From Silvimonas soli (GTDB lineage Bacteria > Pseudomonadota > Gammaproteobacteria > Burkholderiales > Chitinibacteraceae), in contig NZ_CP106736.1 of assembly GCF_030035605.1 (NCBI RefSeq), forward strand, positions 62,001 to 126,000: a DNA stretch of 64,000 nucleotides. The letters run 5' to 3'. The notes beneath the pieces were generated by a model, which saw nothing but the letters and a program-made list of their open reading frames with translations, was not told the origin of the DNA and searched no databases. This document shows positions 47,544 through 56,107 of the stretch, in pieces. The translations under genes were made by a program, and so were the position numbers. Position 1 is the stretch's first letter; every line of letters starts with the position of its first letter.

Positions 47544-49292
47544 ATGTCGCACGCAGCCCATGATCCGGCTCAGGATCAGGACCTCTCTTTCTCGTCGCTC
47601 GGACTCGCCACTGAAATCGTTCAGGAACTGACCGCTCAAGGCCTGACCGCACCGACTCCAGTTCAAGCTTCCGCCATTCCTGTTTTGCTGGAAGGCCACG
47701 ATTTGATGGCATCCGCCCAGACTGGTACCGGCAAGACCGCAGCTTTCTTGCTGCCAGCATTGAATCGTCTGGCACGTCCGCCAAAACATCACGGTAAAGG
47801 CCCACGCGTTCTGGTGCTGACCCCTACTCGTGAACTGGCAGAACAAGTTTCCAAGGTTGCTACCGCTTTTGCTCGCCGCATTCCGCGTTGCAAAGTAGTT
47901 AGCCTGGTGGGTGGTGTTCCTTACCCGCTGCAACACAAACAACTGGCTCAGCCGGTTGAAATCGTCGTGGCTACCCCAGGTCGCCTGATGGATCTGATGC
48001 GCAGTGGTCGTATCGACTTCCGTCGCCTGGAAATGCTGGTACTGGACGAAGCCGACCGTATGCTGGACATGGGCTTCATTGACGATATCGAAACCATCGT
48101 TGCTGAACTGCCTCCAGAACGTCAGACCGCCCTGTTCTCCGCTACTTTGTCGGAAACAGTGCAAGACTTCGCTCGTCCAATGCTGCGTGACCCACGCAAG
48201 ATTGAACTGGCACCGCAAGGTCTGCCGACTGCCAACGTCGAACAATCCGTGCATTACGCTGACGGCTACGAGCACAAGCTCAAGCTGACCGCTGCACTGG
48301 CTGAATCGCTGGCTGGTTCGCAATCCATTGTCTTTACTGCTACCAAAGCAGACGCCGATGGCATCGCTGACTGGTTGCGCATTGCTGGTCTGCGCGCTGA
48401 TGCAATGCACGGCGATCTGCCGCAACGCAGCCGTCGTAAAGTGCTGGATCGTCTGCACCGCGGCGAAATTGACCTGCTGGTTGCCACCGACGTTGCCGCT
48501 CGCGGTATTGACGTTGCCGGTATCGGCCAGGTGATCAACTTTGATCTGCCACGTTTCTCGGAAGACTACATCCACCGCATTGGCCGTACCGGTCGTGCCG
48601 GTCGTAGTGGCCGCGCTGTGTCGCTGGTTACCCGTAACGACTTCGTTCTGCTGACTCGCATCAAAAAGCGTTATCAGATCGATTTCGGCACCATGGTCAT
48701 GGAAGGCCTGGAAGCTCGCTTCCAGCCGGGCGCTCGCCGCACTGATGAGCGTCGTCCTGCTGGTGGTGGTGCTGGTCGTCCGCACGGTGATCGTCCGCGC
48801 CACGGCGGCGGTGATCGCCCAGGTTACGCTGGCAACAAGCCACGCGAAGCCGGCGCCCGTTTCGGTGATGCTCGCGAACATGCTCCGCGTGACAACAGCT
48901 TTGCTCCACGCCCGGATCGTGGCGGTTACGAAGGTCGTCCACGCAGTGCTGAAGGCGGCTATCGTGGCAACTCGAATGCCCCGCGTGAAGGTGGTTTCAA
49001 CCGTGATTCCGCACCGCGCGAAGGCGGTTTCAACCGTGACTCCGCTCCGCGTGAAGGTGGCTACAACCGCGACAACAATCGTGGTGGTTATGCTGGTCAG
49101 AAACGTGAAGGCGGTTTCTCTGGCGAAAAGCGTGAGTTCAACAATGCACCACGCCCAGCTGGCGCTGCTCCACGTGATGGCGCTCGCAAGGAAGGCGGCT
49201 TCGGTGGCCAACGTCGTGACGACCGTTTCGGTAGCGAACCACGTCGTCCGCGTAGCAACTTCGCTCCGCGTGGTGATCGTTCGGGCGAATAA
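47544..49292 (+). CDS. DEAD-box RNA helicase with repetitive basic tail
   Basis: 582-residue ATP-dependent RNA helicase, RhlE-like. Motif I AQTGTGKT (58-65), DEAD (168-171), SAT (199-201) and HRIGRTGR near 341-348 are intact. From about residue 410 the tail is Arg/Gly-rich with repeats of REGGFNRDSAP and related units, expected to bind RNA non-specifically. Codons favour GCT, CGT and GGT unlike neighbouring genes, which suggests high expression. It is likely involved in ribosome assembly or mRNA decay, perhaps at low temperature. It stands alone between its promoter and terminator. Confidence 0.94.
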   Translation: MSHAAHDPAQDQDLSFSSLGLATEIVQELTAQGLTAPTPVQASAIPVLLEGHDLMASAQTGTGKTAAFLLPALNRLARPPKHHGKGPRVLVLTPTRELAEQVSKVATAFARRIPRCKVVSLVGGVPYPLQHKQLAQPVEIVVATPGRLMDLMRSGRIDFRRLEMLVLDEADRMLDMGFIDDIETIVAELPPERQTALFSATLSETVQDFARPMLRDPRKIELAPQGLPTANVEQSVHYADGYEHKLKLTAALAESLAGSQSIVFTATKADADGIADWLRIAGLRADAMHGDLPQRSRRKVLDRLHRGEIDLLVATDVAARGIDVAGIGQVINFDLPRFSEDYIHRIGRTGRAGRSGRAVSLVTRNDFVLLTRIKKRYQIDFGTMVMEGLEARFQPGARRTDERRPAGGGAGRPHGDRPRHGGGDRPGYAGNKPREAGARFGDAREHAPRDNSFAPRPDRGGYEGRPRSAEGGYRGNSNAPREGGFNRDSAPREGGFNRDSAPREGGYNRDNNRGGYAGQKREGGFSGEKREFNNAPRPAGAAPRDGARKEGGFGGQRRDDRFGSEPRRPRSNFAPRGDRSGE

Positions 49293-49315
49293 ACCAACAC
49301 TGGTTTACGTCTCGT

Positions 49316-49343
49316 AAAAATGCCTCCCTCGGGAGGCATTTTT
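49316..49343 (+). terminator. Rho-independent terminator of the helicase gene
   Basis: 13-bp stem AAAAATGCCTCCC (49316-49328) / GGGAGGCATTTTT (49331-49343) with a very short loop and a U-run, 23 bp after the stop codon. Confidence 0.9.
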
Positions 49344-49523
49344 TATGGGTAAACCTCGGCAAACAATTCAAACAGCTAGAGCAAGCGGCAATATTGCGGC
49401 TTGTTTGCCTGCTGCCAAACTGTCAGCCTGATTGACCGGATGGCCGCCCGTTGTCGCCAGACCAGGCCTCGCATCAAACCGCTCGCACCAGACCCGCACT
49501 CAACAACCCAATAACAATCACCC

Positions 49524-50039
49524 ATGTTCAAGCATCCGACGACTGCGGCCCAGCTGCATATTCGCCCGATTCGGCACTCCGACTTGCCCGCAATTGATCG
49601 CATCCAGCGCGCTTGCTATGCGCCGGATTTGCACGAGTCACTCGAAGCCTTTGCCGCCAAATTGCACCTTTCACCGGACTCGAGCTGGCTGGCCGAGCAT
49701 GAAAATGAGGTGGTCGGCTATTTCTTCACGCATCCGTGGGCGGGCGATGAACCACCACCGTTGGGCGAGCCATTGCAACAGCTCCCTGATGCGGCAGATA
49801 CCCACTTTTTGCATGACCTGGCGGTGCACCCTCAAGCTCGCGGCGCAGGTGTAGCGCCCCGACTCATCGAAACCGCCCTGAACTGGGGTCGTCGACGTGG
49901 ACTCAAGTGCAGCCGACTGGTGGCGATCTCTGGTGCCGCGCCCTTCTGGCAGCGCTGGGGTTTTCATCCAGTGGCCACCGCGCCTGGTTATGGCGATAGC
50001 GCAGCAATAATGGTCTTGCACAATTTTCCAGCCAAATAA
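49524..50039 (+). CDS. GNAT-family N-acetyltransferase
   Basis: 171-residue protein of the GNAT fold. Motif A with the acetyl-CoA pyrophosphate loop reads LAVHPQARGAGVAPRLIETAL (about 93-113), and a late FWQRWGFHPV gives the family's beta-6/7 region. The substrate cannot be told. It is followed by a stem-loop and rnk. Confidence 0.87.
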   Translation: MFKHPTTAAQLHIRPIRHSDLPAIDRIQRACYAPDLHESLEAFAAKLHLSPDSSWLAEHENEVVGYFFTHPWAGDEPPPLGEPLQQLPDAADTHFLHDLAVHPQARGAGVAPRLIETALNWGRRRGLKCSRLVAISGAAPFWQRWGFHPVATAPGYGDSAAIMVLHNFPAK

Positions 50040-50113
50040 TGCCCAAGGCTGGTTCATGTCGGCCACCTATACTGAGGCGACGGTTAGCAAACAACCGACT
50101 TCACATATATTCA

Positions 50114-50150
50114 AGCAAAGCCAGGTGCAAACCTGGCTTTGCTACTTTTG
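50114..50150 (+). terminator. Stem-loop in front of rnk
   Basis: 13-bp stem AGCAAAGCCAGGT (50114-50126) / ACCTGGCTTTGCT (50131-50143), 4-nt loop, followed by ACTTTTGCTTTTG. The interrupted U-run could terminate the GNAT transcript or attenuate rnk, whose start lies 27 bp beyond the stem. Confidence 0.6.
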
Positions 50151-50169
50151 CTTTTGCCCGGAGCTCACC

Positions 50170-50553
50170 ATGTCCAATTCGCCGAACATTGTTTTGTCTC
50201 ATCTTGATCTGGCTCGCCTGGAAAAATTGATCGAACGCAGCGATGCCGATCTGTCCGCGCTAGAGGGCGAACTGGCCCGCGCCGACGTAGTTGACGCCGC
50301 TCAGGTGCCAGCCAATGTGATCACCATGAATAGCACAGCGCGGTTTGTAGACGAAGCCAGCGGCACGGAGCACCAGTACACGCTGGTTTATCCGCAGGAT
50401 GCTGACATTGGCGCCGGTAAAGTTTCGATCCTGGCGCCAGTCGGCTCGGCGCTGTTGGGGTTAACGCCCGGGCAAGCCATCGACTGGCCCGGGCCAGGTG
50501 GTCGCCAATTAAGACTGCGAGTACTTGAGGTGATTCAGCAACCCCTGGCGTAA
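50170..50553 (+). CDS. rnk: Rnk, nucleoside diphosphate kinase regulator (GreA/GreB-like)
   Basis: 127-residue protein with a short coiled-coil N-terminus (LDLARLEKLIERSDADLSALEGELARA) and a GreA-type C-terminal FKBP-like domain (YTLVYPQDADIGAGKVSILAPVGSALLGLTPGQAIDWPGPGG). The length and the truncated coiled coil match Rnk, which binds RNA polymerase and influences NTP pools. GGAG lies 7 bases before ATG 50170. Confidence 0.9.
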   Translation: MSNSPNIVLSHLDLARLEKLIERSDADLSALEGELARADVVDAAQVPANVITMNSTARFVDEASGTEHQYTLVYPQDADIGAGKVSILAPVGSALLGLTPGQAIDWPGPGGRQLRLRVLEVIQQPLA

Positions 50554-50618
50554 GGGCATCACCGGGTTTGAGACAAAGCGCTAGAATGGCCGATACGCCC
50601 TCCCGGAGTCTTTTCTGA

Positions 50619-51800
50619 ATGATGAAGCGCAATCGCCCCTCCCGCCGTGGCCGCAGCCCGGCCGATGAAGTTGAACTGATACGTCTGGCTGAGGGCATGG
50701 CCGCATCTACCAGTCGGCTGGAAGACCTGTTCTGGCAGCAGCGGCTATTCACGCTGGTCGAAAAGCTGTTGCAGGATCGCGACGAAGACACCGTCAATAG
50801 CGCACTCGATCAGCTCAGCGAGAGCGACGTAGAAGCCTACAACGCTCTCGCCGACAGTATCGAGAGCAACTGTGAGTCATTCACCCTGGAAGTGGATGGC
50901 AAGCGCTGGGACACCCTGTTGTTCATTGCACCGCTACTCACGTGGTCACGCTGGCACATTGCCTCCGGCAACATCCCGGCCGAAACCTTGCGCAACACTC
51001 AAACGCAACTCAAAGCGCATGTCTTTGCCAAGCACGCCAAGATGGGCCTGGCTGACTTTCTGTTCAGTCCGGACCAGTTGCCGCGTGGTTTTGTGCCGAC
51101 ACTCGAATTGCTGCAAGAGTTAACCCAGGCAGCTTTCGGCAACGGCGTGTTGAAAGTGGATGCGCAAGCCTTGCCGGAAACCCGCGCATTTTTATCCGAC
51201 ACACGCTACGTCATTGGGGCGGTTGCCATTCCGACCGGACACGCCGTCTTTCGCTGGCAAGAAGATGATGGCGATCGCGAAGAGGCGACTACGCAGTGGC
51301 AACGACAAGGCGGCGCGGCATTGCATCCGCTGCTACCAGGCGCTGCGTCCGAGGCACTGCTGCCTGGCGCATATCACGCCACCTGGCGTGAGGCGGATCG
51401 TGCCTCGCGCGCCTACGCATTGCGAGCCACTGTCTCTTTCCTTCTCCTCACCCTCAATATCACCGCGCGTGACCTGCAAGCAGTGATTGGCCCTTTCCAG
51501 GGCAAACGACTCGAAGAATACCGGGTTGGCTTTTTGCGTCGCGGCGGCGACAAAATCATTCAAGGTGTGGTCTGGCCGCTACTGGATGGCGAGGATGAGC
51601 ACGCCGACAGCGTGGCAGAAATGGAAGCCGTGCTTAAAGATATCGGGATCGTCGACATCCTGGTGCATGAGCATGACTTCCCGCTCGACTACTGTGACGA
51701 CTGCGGCGCCCCGCTCTATCCAACGCCAGATAGCGAGCTATTGCACGCCGAGCCACCCGAAGAAGAAACCCAAGCTGAAGTGCCACGACATCTGCACTAA
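50619..51800 (+). CDS. DUF2863 family protein
   Basis: 393-residue cytoplasmic protein matching the DUF2863 family as I remember it, found mostly in betaproteobacteria. An acidic, helical N-terminus (DEVELIRLAEGMAASTSRLEDLFWQQRL) is followed by conserved ESFTLEVDGKRWDTLLFIAPLLTWSRW. Near the C-terminus HDFPLDYCDDCGAPLYPTPDSELLH contains a CxxC that may bind metal. GGAG lies 10 bases before the first of two ATGs (50619 and 50622). No function is known to me. It is convergent with the UbiB-like kinase gene. Confidence 0.83.
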   Translation: MMKRNRPSRRGRSPADEVELIRLAEGMAASTSRLEDLFWQQRLFTLVEKLLQDRDEDTVNSALDQLSESDVEAYNALADSIESNCESFTLEVDGKRWDTLLFIAPLLTWSRWHIASGNIPAETLRNTQTQLKAHVFAKHAKMGLADFLFSPDQLPRGFVPTLELLQELTQAAFGNGVLKVDAQALPETRAFLSDTRYVIGAVAIPTGHAVFRWQEDDGDREEATTQWQRQGGAALHPLLPGAASEALLPGAYHATWREADRASRAYALRATVSFLLLTLNITARDLQAVIGPFQGKRLEEYRVGFLRRGGDKIIQGVVWPLLDGEDEHADSVAEMEAVLKDIGIVDILVHEHDFPLDYCDDCGAPLYPTPDSELLHAEPPEEETQAEVPRHLH

Positions 51801-51835
51801 GCAGCGGCGCGGCACCGCTCTCAGAGTCGTGCCGC

Positions 51836-53521
51836 TTACTGCTCTTCTTTGCCCGAAACCCAGATCGAGAAAATCAGCCACAAAGTGTTGAAAAACGCGA
51901 TCAGAAAACCCAGAAAACCAAATGCCGGTAAGCCGAACAACATCGGTCCAGCCTTTACGGTCATCACAATCGACGAACCAATAATCAAACAGCCGGTGAC
52001 GATGCCCATCGTAAGCCGATTGGCGCTGCGGGCCAGTTGTGTGCCAAAGCGATCCAGCCGCTTGAGATCCAGATCCACCCGGAAATTGCCACGCCGCGCC
52101 TGGCGCACCAGTTTGGCAATGTCCCGCGGCAAGCCGGAGATCAGGTCAAACGCGTCGGCCAGCCCTTCTTTGCCGCGCTTGAACACCGCCTGCGGCTTGT
52201 AGCGCTGCACCAGCACCTCACGCACAAACGGCGTCAGCTGCTCGATCATCTGAAAATCCGGATTCAACTGCCGCCCCAAGCCTTCCAGTGTGATCAATGC
52301 CTTGAATAGCAGAGTCAGATCGGCAGGTAGCGTAATTTCGTGCTCACGCATGATCACCGCCACCTCGCTGAGCAAAGTGCCGAACTGAATGTCTTTGAGC
52401 GGCAGGTTCTCGTAGTTGAAGATAAACCCGGCAATGTCGCTGGATAGCGCTTCTTCGTCCACCACCGTTTCGCCGGTCCACTCCATTAGCACATCCATGA
52501 TGCCGTGTTCATCACGGCGAGCCAGCGCGGCCAGCAAATCCACAATCTGGTCACGGCGCTGATGCGGCAGGCGGCCGACCATGCCGAAGTCGAGAAAGGC
52601 TATCCGGTTACCTGGCAGATATTTAACGTTGCCCGGATGCGGATCAGCATGAAAATAACCATCAATCAGCACCATCTTCAGTACTGCATCCGCACCACGC
52701 GCCGCCAGGATTTTCCGGTCGTAACCGCCTTCACTTAACGCGTTCAGATCATTGCCAGCAATGCCCCCAACCCAGCTCTGCACGTTGATGAATTCGTTGG
52801 TGTGTTCCCAATGAATCTTCGGAATTTCAATTTCGGCGTGATCAACAAAGTTCTGGGCAAAGCGTTCCAGGTTGCGCGCTTCCGCCGATAAATTCAGTTC
52901 GCGGCGCAATGATTTGGAAAATTCTTCAACAATTTTGACCGGCTGATAGCGGCGCGATTCCGGAAATTCAAACTCCATCAGCACGCCAATCTGCCGCAAG
53001 ATGCGCAGATCAGAGTCAATTTTGGCCGCAATCCCGGGGCGGCGAATTTTCAGCACCACTTCTTCGCCCGTCACCAACCTGGCGCGATGGACCTGAGCAA
53101 TCGATGCCGAACCCACAGGCATCGGATCAAGCTCAAGGAACACCTCGTGCGGATCACGCCCTAGAATCAAAGTGAGTTCAGGCAGCAAGTCTTCGAACGG
53201 CACAGGTGGCACGTGCGACTGCAGCTTTTCAAACTCGGTAATCCACTCCGGCGGAAATACGTCTACCCGCGTCGCCAGCACCTGGCCGAGCTTGATAAAC
53301 GTTGGCCCCAATTCTTCCAGCGCACGCCGCACCCGTACCGGTGGATCGAGTTGCTCAATGCCGTGATCGCCCGGCAGGCGCAGCAAATCACTAGCCCTCT
53401 CCAGCCCCTTGGCCAAGCCGAGCCGCTGGACCAGATTACCCAACCCATGCCGCATCAAGACGGCGATGATTTCGCGCACGCGCGGCAGGTCGCGCATTAC
53501 GGTAAACGTTTCCTTGAGCAT
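51836..53521 (-). CDS. AarF/ABC1/UbiB family kinase-like protein
   Basis: 561-residue protein. The ABC1/UbiB hallmarks are present: KLGQVLATRVDVFP (KxGQ motif), PVGSASIAQVHRA (A-rich loop), HADPHPGN and LDFGMVGRL (metal-binding DFG). Two C-terminal transmembrane helices (about 510-555) anchor it to the membrane. It is an atypical ATPase; relatives support ubiquinone synthesis. Whether this copy is UbiB itself or a paralogue is unclear, as no other ubi gene is near. ATG 53521 is chosen over 53572 because of a nearby AGG-containing site and family length. Confidence 0.88.
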   Translation of the reverse strand: MLKETFTVMRDLPRVREIIAVLMRHGLGNLVQRLGLAKGLERASDLLRLPGDHGIEQLDPPVRVRRALEELGPTFIKLGQVLATRVDVFPPEWITEFEKLQSHVPPVPFEDLLPELTLILGRDPHEVFLELDPMPVGSASIAQVHRARLVTGEEVVLKIRRPGIAAKIDSDLRILRQIGVLMEFEFPESRRYQPVKIVEEFSKSLRRELNLSAEARNLERFAQNFVDHAEIEIPKIHWEHTNEFINVQSWVGGIAGNDLNALSEGGYDRKILAARGADAVLKMVLIDGYFHADPHPGNVKYLPGNRIAFLDFGMVGRLPHQRRDQIVDLLAALARRDEHGIMDVLMEWTGETVVDEEALSSDIAGFIFNYENLPLKDIQFGTLLSEVAVIMREHEITLPADLTLLFKALITLEGLGRQLNPDFQMIEQLTPFVREVLVQRYKPQAVFKRGKEGLADAFDLISGLPRDIAKLVRQARRGNFRVDLDLKRLDRFGTQLARSANRLTMGIVTGCLIIGSSIVMTVKAGPMLFGLPAFGFLGFLIAFFNTLWLIFSIWVSGKEEQ

Positions 53522-53819
53522 ACTTGGCCTGATGTTCTCGCTGTTCTGGATGCACCGTGCAAGATAACCCATTTCACGCCCGGATTCAGCGTTTGTACGC
53601 GGCCTGTTTTACCCGCATGTAATATTTTCATATGCGCAGGAACCAATTGACCTTGCCAGCCTCGAACCGCGTCCCGTGTGTGTTTCCTGACTGTTTTTCC
53701 AGTGATTCGTACGATTTCGTCAACCCTGTGTGAGCCAGTTGCAAACGTTGTCAAAGCTACCGCTTTCGGGCGAAGTTTTGGCTTTACAGCATCAGGACTC
53801 ATCGTTACAGTTTGCCCCC
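53522..53819. other. Intergenic region between the UbiB-like and NlpC/P60 genes
   Basis: 298 bp of divergent promoter region. Short open frames are present on both strands but without ribosome-binding sites. I see no clear promoter hexamers or palindromes. Confidence 0.35.
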
Positions 53820-54734
53820 ATGAAATGTGAACGGTTGATTCTTGCCCTCCTGGTGGGCTTTACGATGTACGGGGCGCAGGCGGACGACCTTCCCAATGCT
53901 GGTACCAACGCGGCCTCGGCGCCAGCGAGTTCCAGCTGGTTTTCCGGTGGTTCCAGCAGCAAAAGCGCCAAGCCAGCGCGCGCGTCCAGTACAGATCGCA
54001 CTACGAAGACACCTACCGACCAGTCAACTGAGGCTGATCCCGGCCCAGACCCGGCTCAGCCTGCCCAGCAATTGCTGCTACAGGCCATGAGCCTGATTGG
54101 TGTTAAATACAAATGGGGCGGCAAAACCCCTGAATCCGGTCTGGATTGCAGTGGCTTCGTGCGTTACGTATTCCAGAATTCGCTCAACATCACCCTGCCC
54201 CACAACGCACTGGCCATGAGCCAGGCGGGGCAAGACGTCGACAAGAGCGAATTGAAACCCGGCGATCTGGTGTTCTTCAACACGCTGCGCCGGCGCTTTT
54301 CGCACGTCGGTATTTATCTGGGCGATAACCGTTTTGTACATGCGCCACGAACCGGACGCGATATTGAAGTCGCCAACATGTCGCAAAGCTACTGGACCAG
54401 CCGCTTTGATGGCGCTCGTCGGGTCACCGAAGTTGGTGATCAGGCGCCCAATATTGCCAGCCTGCTGGCAATGGCAGGTTCATCCCGCGAAAACAATAAA
54501 GCTGAATCTGCAGCCGCTTCGGGCCAAAATGACTCGGGCGATGCGCAACAAGGTGCCAGAAGCTGCCGTAAGGTGACCAAAGGCAAGGGCCGCCATAAAC
54601 ACGTAGAAACCGTGTGCAGCAAACCCAAAACGACCAAAACGAAAGCGGACAGCAAGACTTCTGCCAAAACTGCGACCAAAAGCAGTGCCAAAAAGGCCCC
54701 GGCGAAGACCACCAAAAAGAAAACAACTCACTAG
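53820..54734 (+). CDS. Secreted NlpC/P60 peptidoglycan hydrolase with Lys-rich tail
   Basis: 304-residue exported cell-wall hydrolase. Signal peptide at about 1-21, a Ser/Thr/Pro-rich linker (30-80), then an NlpC/P60 domain with catalytic Cys110 (LDCSGF), His162 (FSHVGIY) and a polar third residue at His174. The C-terminus from about 260 is a Lys/Ala/Thr repeat tail resembling histone H1-like tails (KKAPAKTTKKKTTH). It should cut the peptide stems of murein. ATG 53820 starts the signal peptide. The basic tail may bind the cell wall or teichoic-like polymers; that is inference. Confidence 0.9.
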   Translation: MKCERLILALLVGFTMYGAQADDLPNAGTNAASAPASSSWFSGGSSSKSAKPARASSTDRTTKTPTDQSTEADPGPDPAQPAQQLLLQAMSLIGVKYKWGGKTPESGLDCSGFVRYVFQNSLNITLPHNALAMSQAGQDVDKSELKPGDLVFFNTLRRRFSHVGIYLGDNRFVHAPRTGRDIEVANMSQSYWTSRFDGARRVTEVGDQAPNIASLLAMAGSSRENNKAESAAASGQNDSGDAQQGARSCRKVTKGKGRHKHVETVCSKPKTTKTKADSKTSAKTATKSSAKKAPAKTTKKKTTH

Positions 54735-54759
54735 TCAGTCGTTTTAATCGCACTATAAG

Positions 54760-54783
54760 CAACGCCCGCGTGTGCGGGCGTTG
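54760..54783 (+). terminator. Probable terminator of the NlpC/P60 gene
   Basis: 10-bp stem CAACGCCCGC (54760-54769) / GCGGGCGTTG (54774-54783), 4-nt loop, followed by a weak U-rich stretch (TCGTTTC). It lies between convergent genes. Confidence 0.6.
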
Positions 54784-54833
54784 TCGTTTCTGCTGGTTCT
54801 GGCCGGGCTTTTGGTCGTTGCGATCAGTCAACC

Positions 54834-55850
54834 TCACGGCGCCAGTTTGACGGCACGTACGCTATCCCCGTCGGCAATCTCCAGTCGCTGCAGTACGGCA
54901 GCGCGTAACGGCAAGCTGCCTTCCAGTGGGTGAGTCATTGCCAGGGTACAACGGAAGTCGGCCAGCTTGCGATTGCTGATCAACCACGATTCGCCATCTT
55001 GTACTTCCGCAGCAACCGCCAGAGCATTAAACACGCGGCTATCCCGAACGGCGCGGATATCAGTCAACGCGCATTCCAGGCTCGGCCCAGCGTCGAAAAT
55101 GTCAACGTAGCCTCGATAGCGAAAACCTTCAGCCTCCAGCAACTTGCGCGCAGGTCGCGTCGCCGGATGAACCTCGGCGACTGCGGCTTGTGCCTCTTCC
55201 GACAATAAACAGGTGTAGATCGGGTAACTGGGCATCAGCTCGGCAATAAACGACTTGTTGCCGACATATGAAAGAAAGTCGGCCCGCGCAAAATCCATTT
55301 TAAAGAAATGCCGCCCCAGGCTTTCCCAGAATGGCGAGCGTCCATTCTCATCCGAAACGCCACGCATCTCGGCAATGACCTTTTCGGAAAAACGCTGCGG
55401 AAACTCCGCCATAAACAAAAACCGCGACCTCGACAGCAAGCCACCGTTGCCGGAACCACGCTGATCAGGCAGCAAGAAAAGCGAACACAATTCTGATGAT
55501 CCGGTTAGATCCGAACTTAAAAACAGCGTGGTGAGTTTTTTATAGATATCCAGCTCACGCGACGTATGCACAGCCAGCCCCACCCGATAGTTGTACCAGG
55601 TATCGTTCATGCCCACCGCAGCCTCAATGCCAGACGTCCCTACCAGTTGCCCTGTCGTTTCATCTTCCAGTACAAAGAAATAACTGGCATCCCCCAGCTC
55701 CCGCTCTCTGGAAACCGCCGCCACACTGGAGGTAATGCGCGCCTGCAAGCGTTCGGCATTGGGCTGCAAAGTGGTCACCCCCACACCGGCCTTGTTGGCC
55801 AAATCCAGCAGAGCATGAAAGTCACTGTGCCGCAGAAAGCGGATACGCAT
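54834..55850 (-). CDS. astA: Arginine N-succinyltransferase
   Basis: 338-residue enzyme that succinylates arginine with succinyl-CoA, the first step of the AST arginine-degradation pathway. MRIRFLRHSDFHALLDLANKAGVGVTTLQ and the conserved SELCSLFLLPDQRGSGNGGLLSRSRFLFMAEFPQRF are clear family signatures, and the length is normal. The other ast genes (astB, astC, astD, astE) are not in the window, so this copy is orphan here. It lies between the NlpC/P60 gene and the T6SS. Confidence 0.92.
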   Translation of the reverse strand: MRIRFLRHSDFHALLDLANKAGVGVTTLQPNAERLQARITSSVAAVSRERELGDASYFFVLEDETTGQLVGTSGIEAAVGMNDTWYNYRVGLAVHTSRELDIYKKLTTLFLSSDLTGSSELCSLFLLPDQRGSGNGGLLSRSRFLFMAEFPQRFSEKVIAEMRGVSDENGRSPFWESLGRHFFKMDFARADFLSYVGNKSFIAELMPSYPIYTCLLSEEAQAAVAEVHPATRPARKLLEAEGFRYRGYVDIFDAGPSLECALTDIRAVRDSRVFNALAVAAEVQDGESWLISNRKLADFRCTLAMTHPLEGSLPLRAAVLQRLEIADGDSVRAVKLAP

Positions 55851-56041
55851 GGATGGATTCCTTTTCGATTTTTCGATGAACCAGGCCGGTTATAGAAGAT
55901 CTTTCCAGGTCATCATTCATTGGCGCCACAGGCATGACAGCCAAGGCAGCCCGGGTACGGGTGGGGTGTTCAGATGCAAATGTAGATAGTAAAGCCAAAA
56001 GCAAGCCCCCGGATGTGAGCGACAAATTTCAATTTATTTGC

Positions 56042-56070
56042 CAAAAACAAAAGGGCAAGCCTCGCTTGCC
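56042..56070 (-). terminator. Terminator of the leftward T6SS operon
   Basis: 7-bp stem GGCAAGC (56054-56060) / GCTTGCC (56064-56070). On the minus strand it is followed by CTTTTGTTTTTGG. It lies 38 bp after the tssH stop codon. Confidence 0.8.
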
Positions 56071-56107
56071 GTTTCCGTACGCCAATCTGGCGGTATTTTC
56101 GCGCGAA

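Noticed and set aside
47424..49211. 595-residue open frame antisense to the DEAD-box helicase
   Set aside because: Its translation is low-complexity (runs of Thr, Val and Ala) and it mirrors the helicase's codon pattern. It has no start context or family features.
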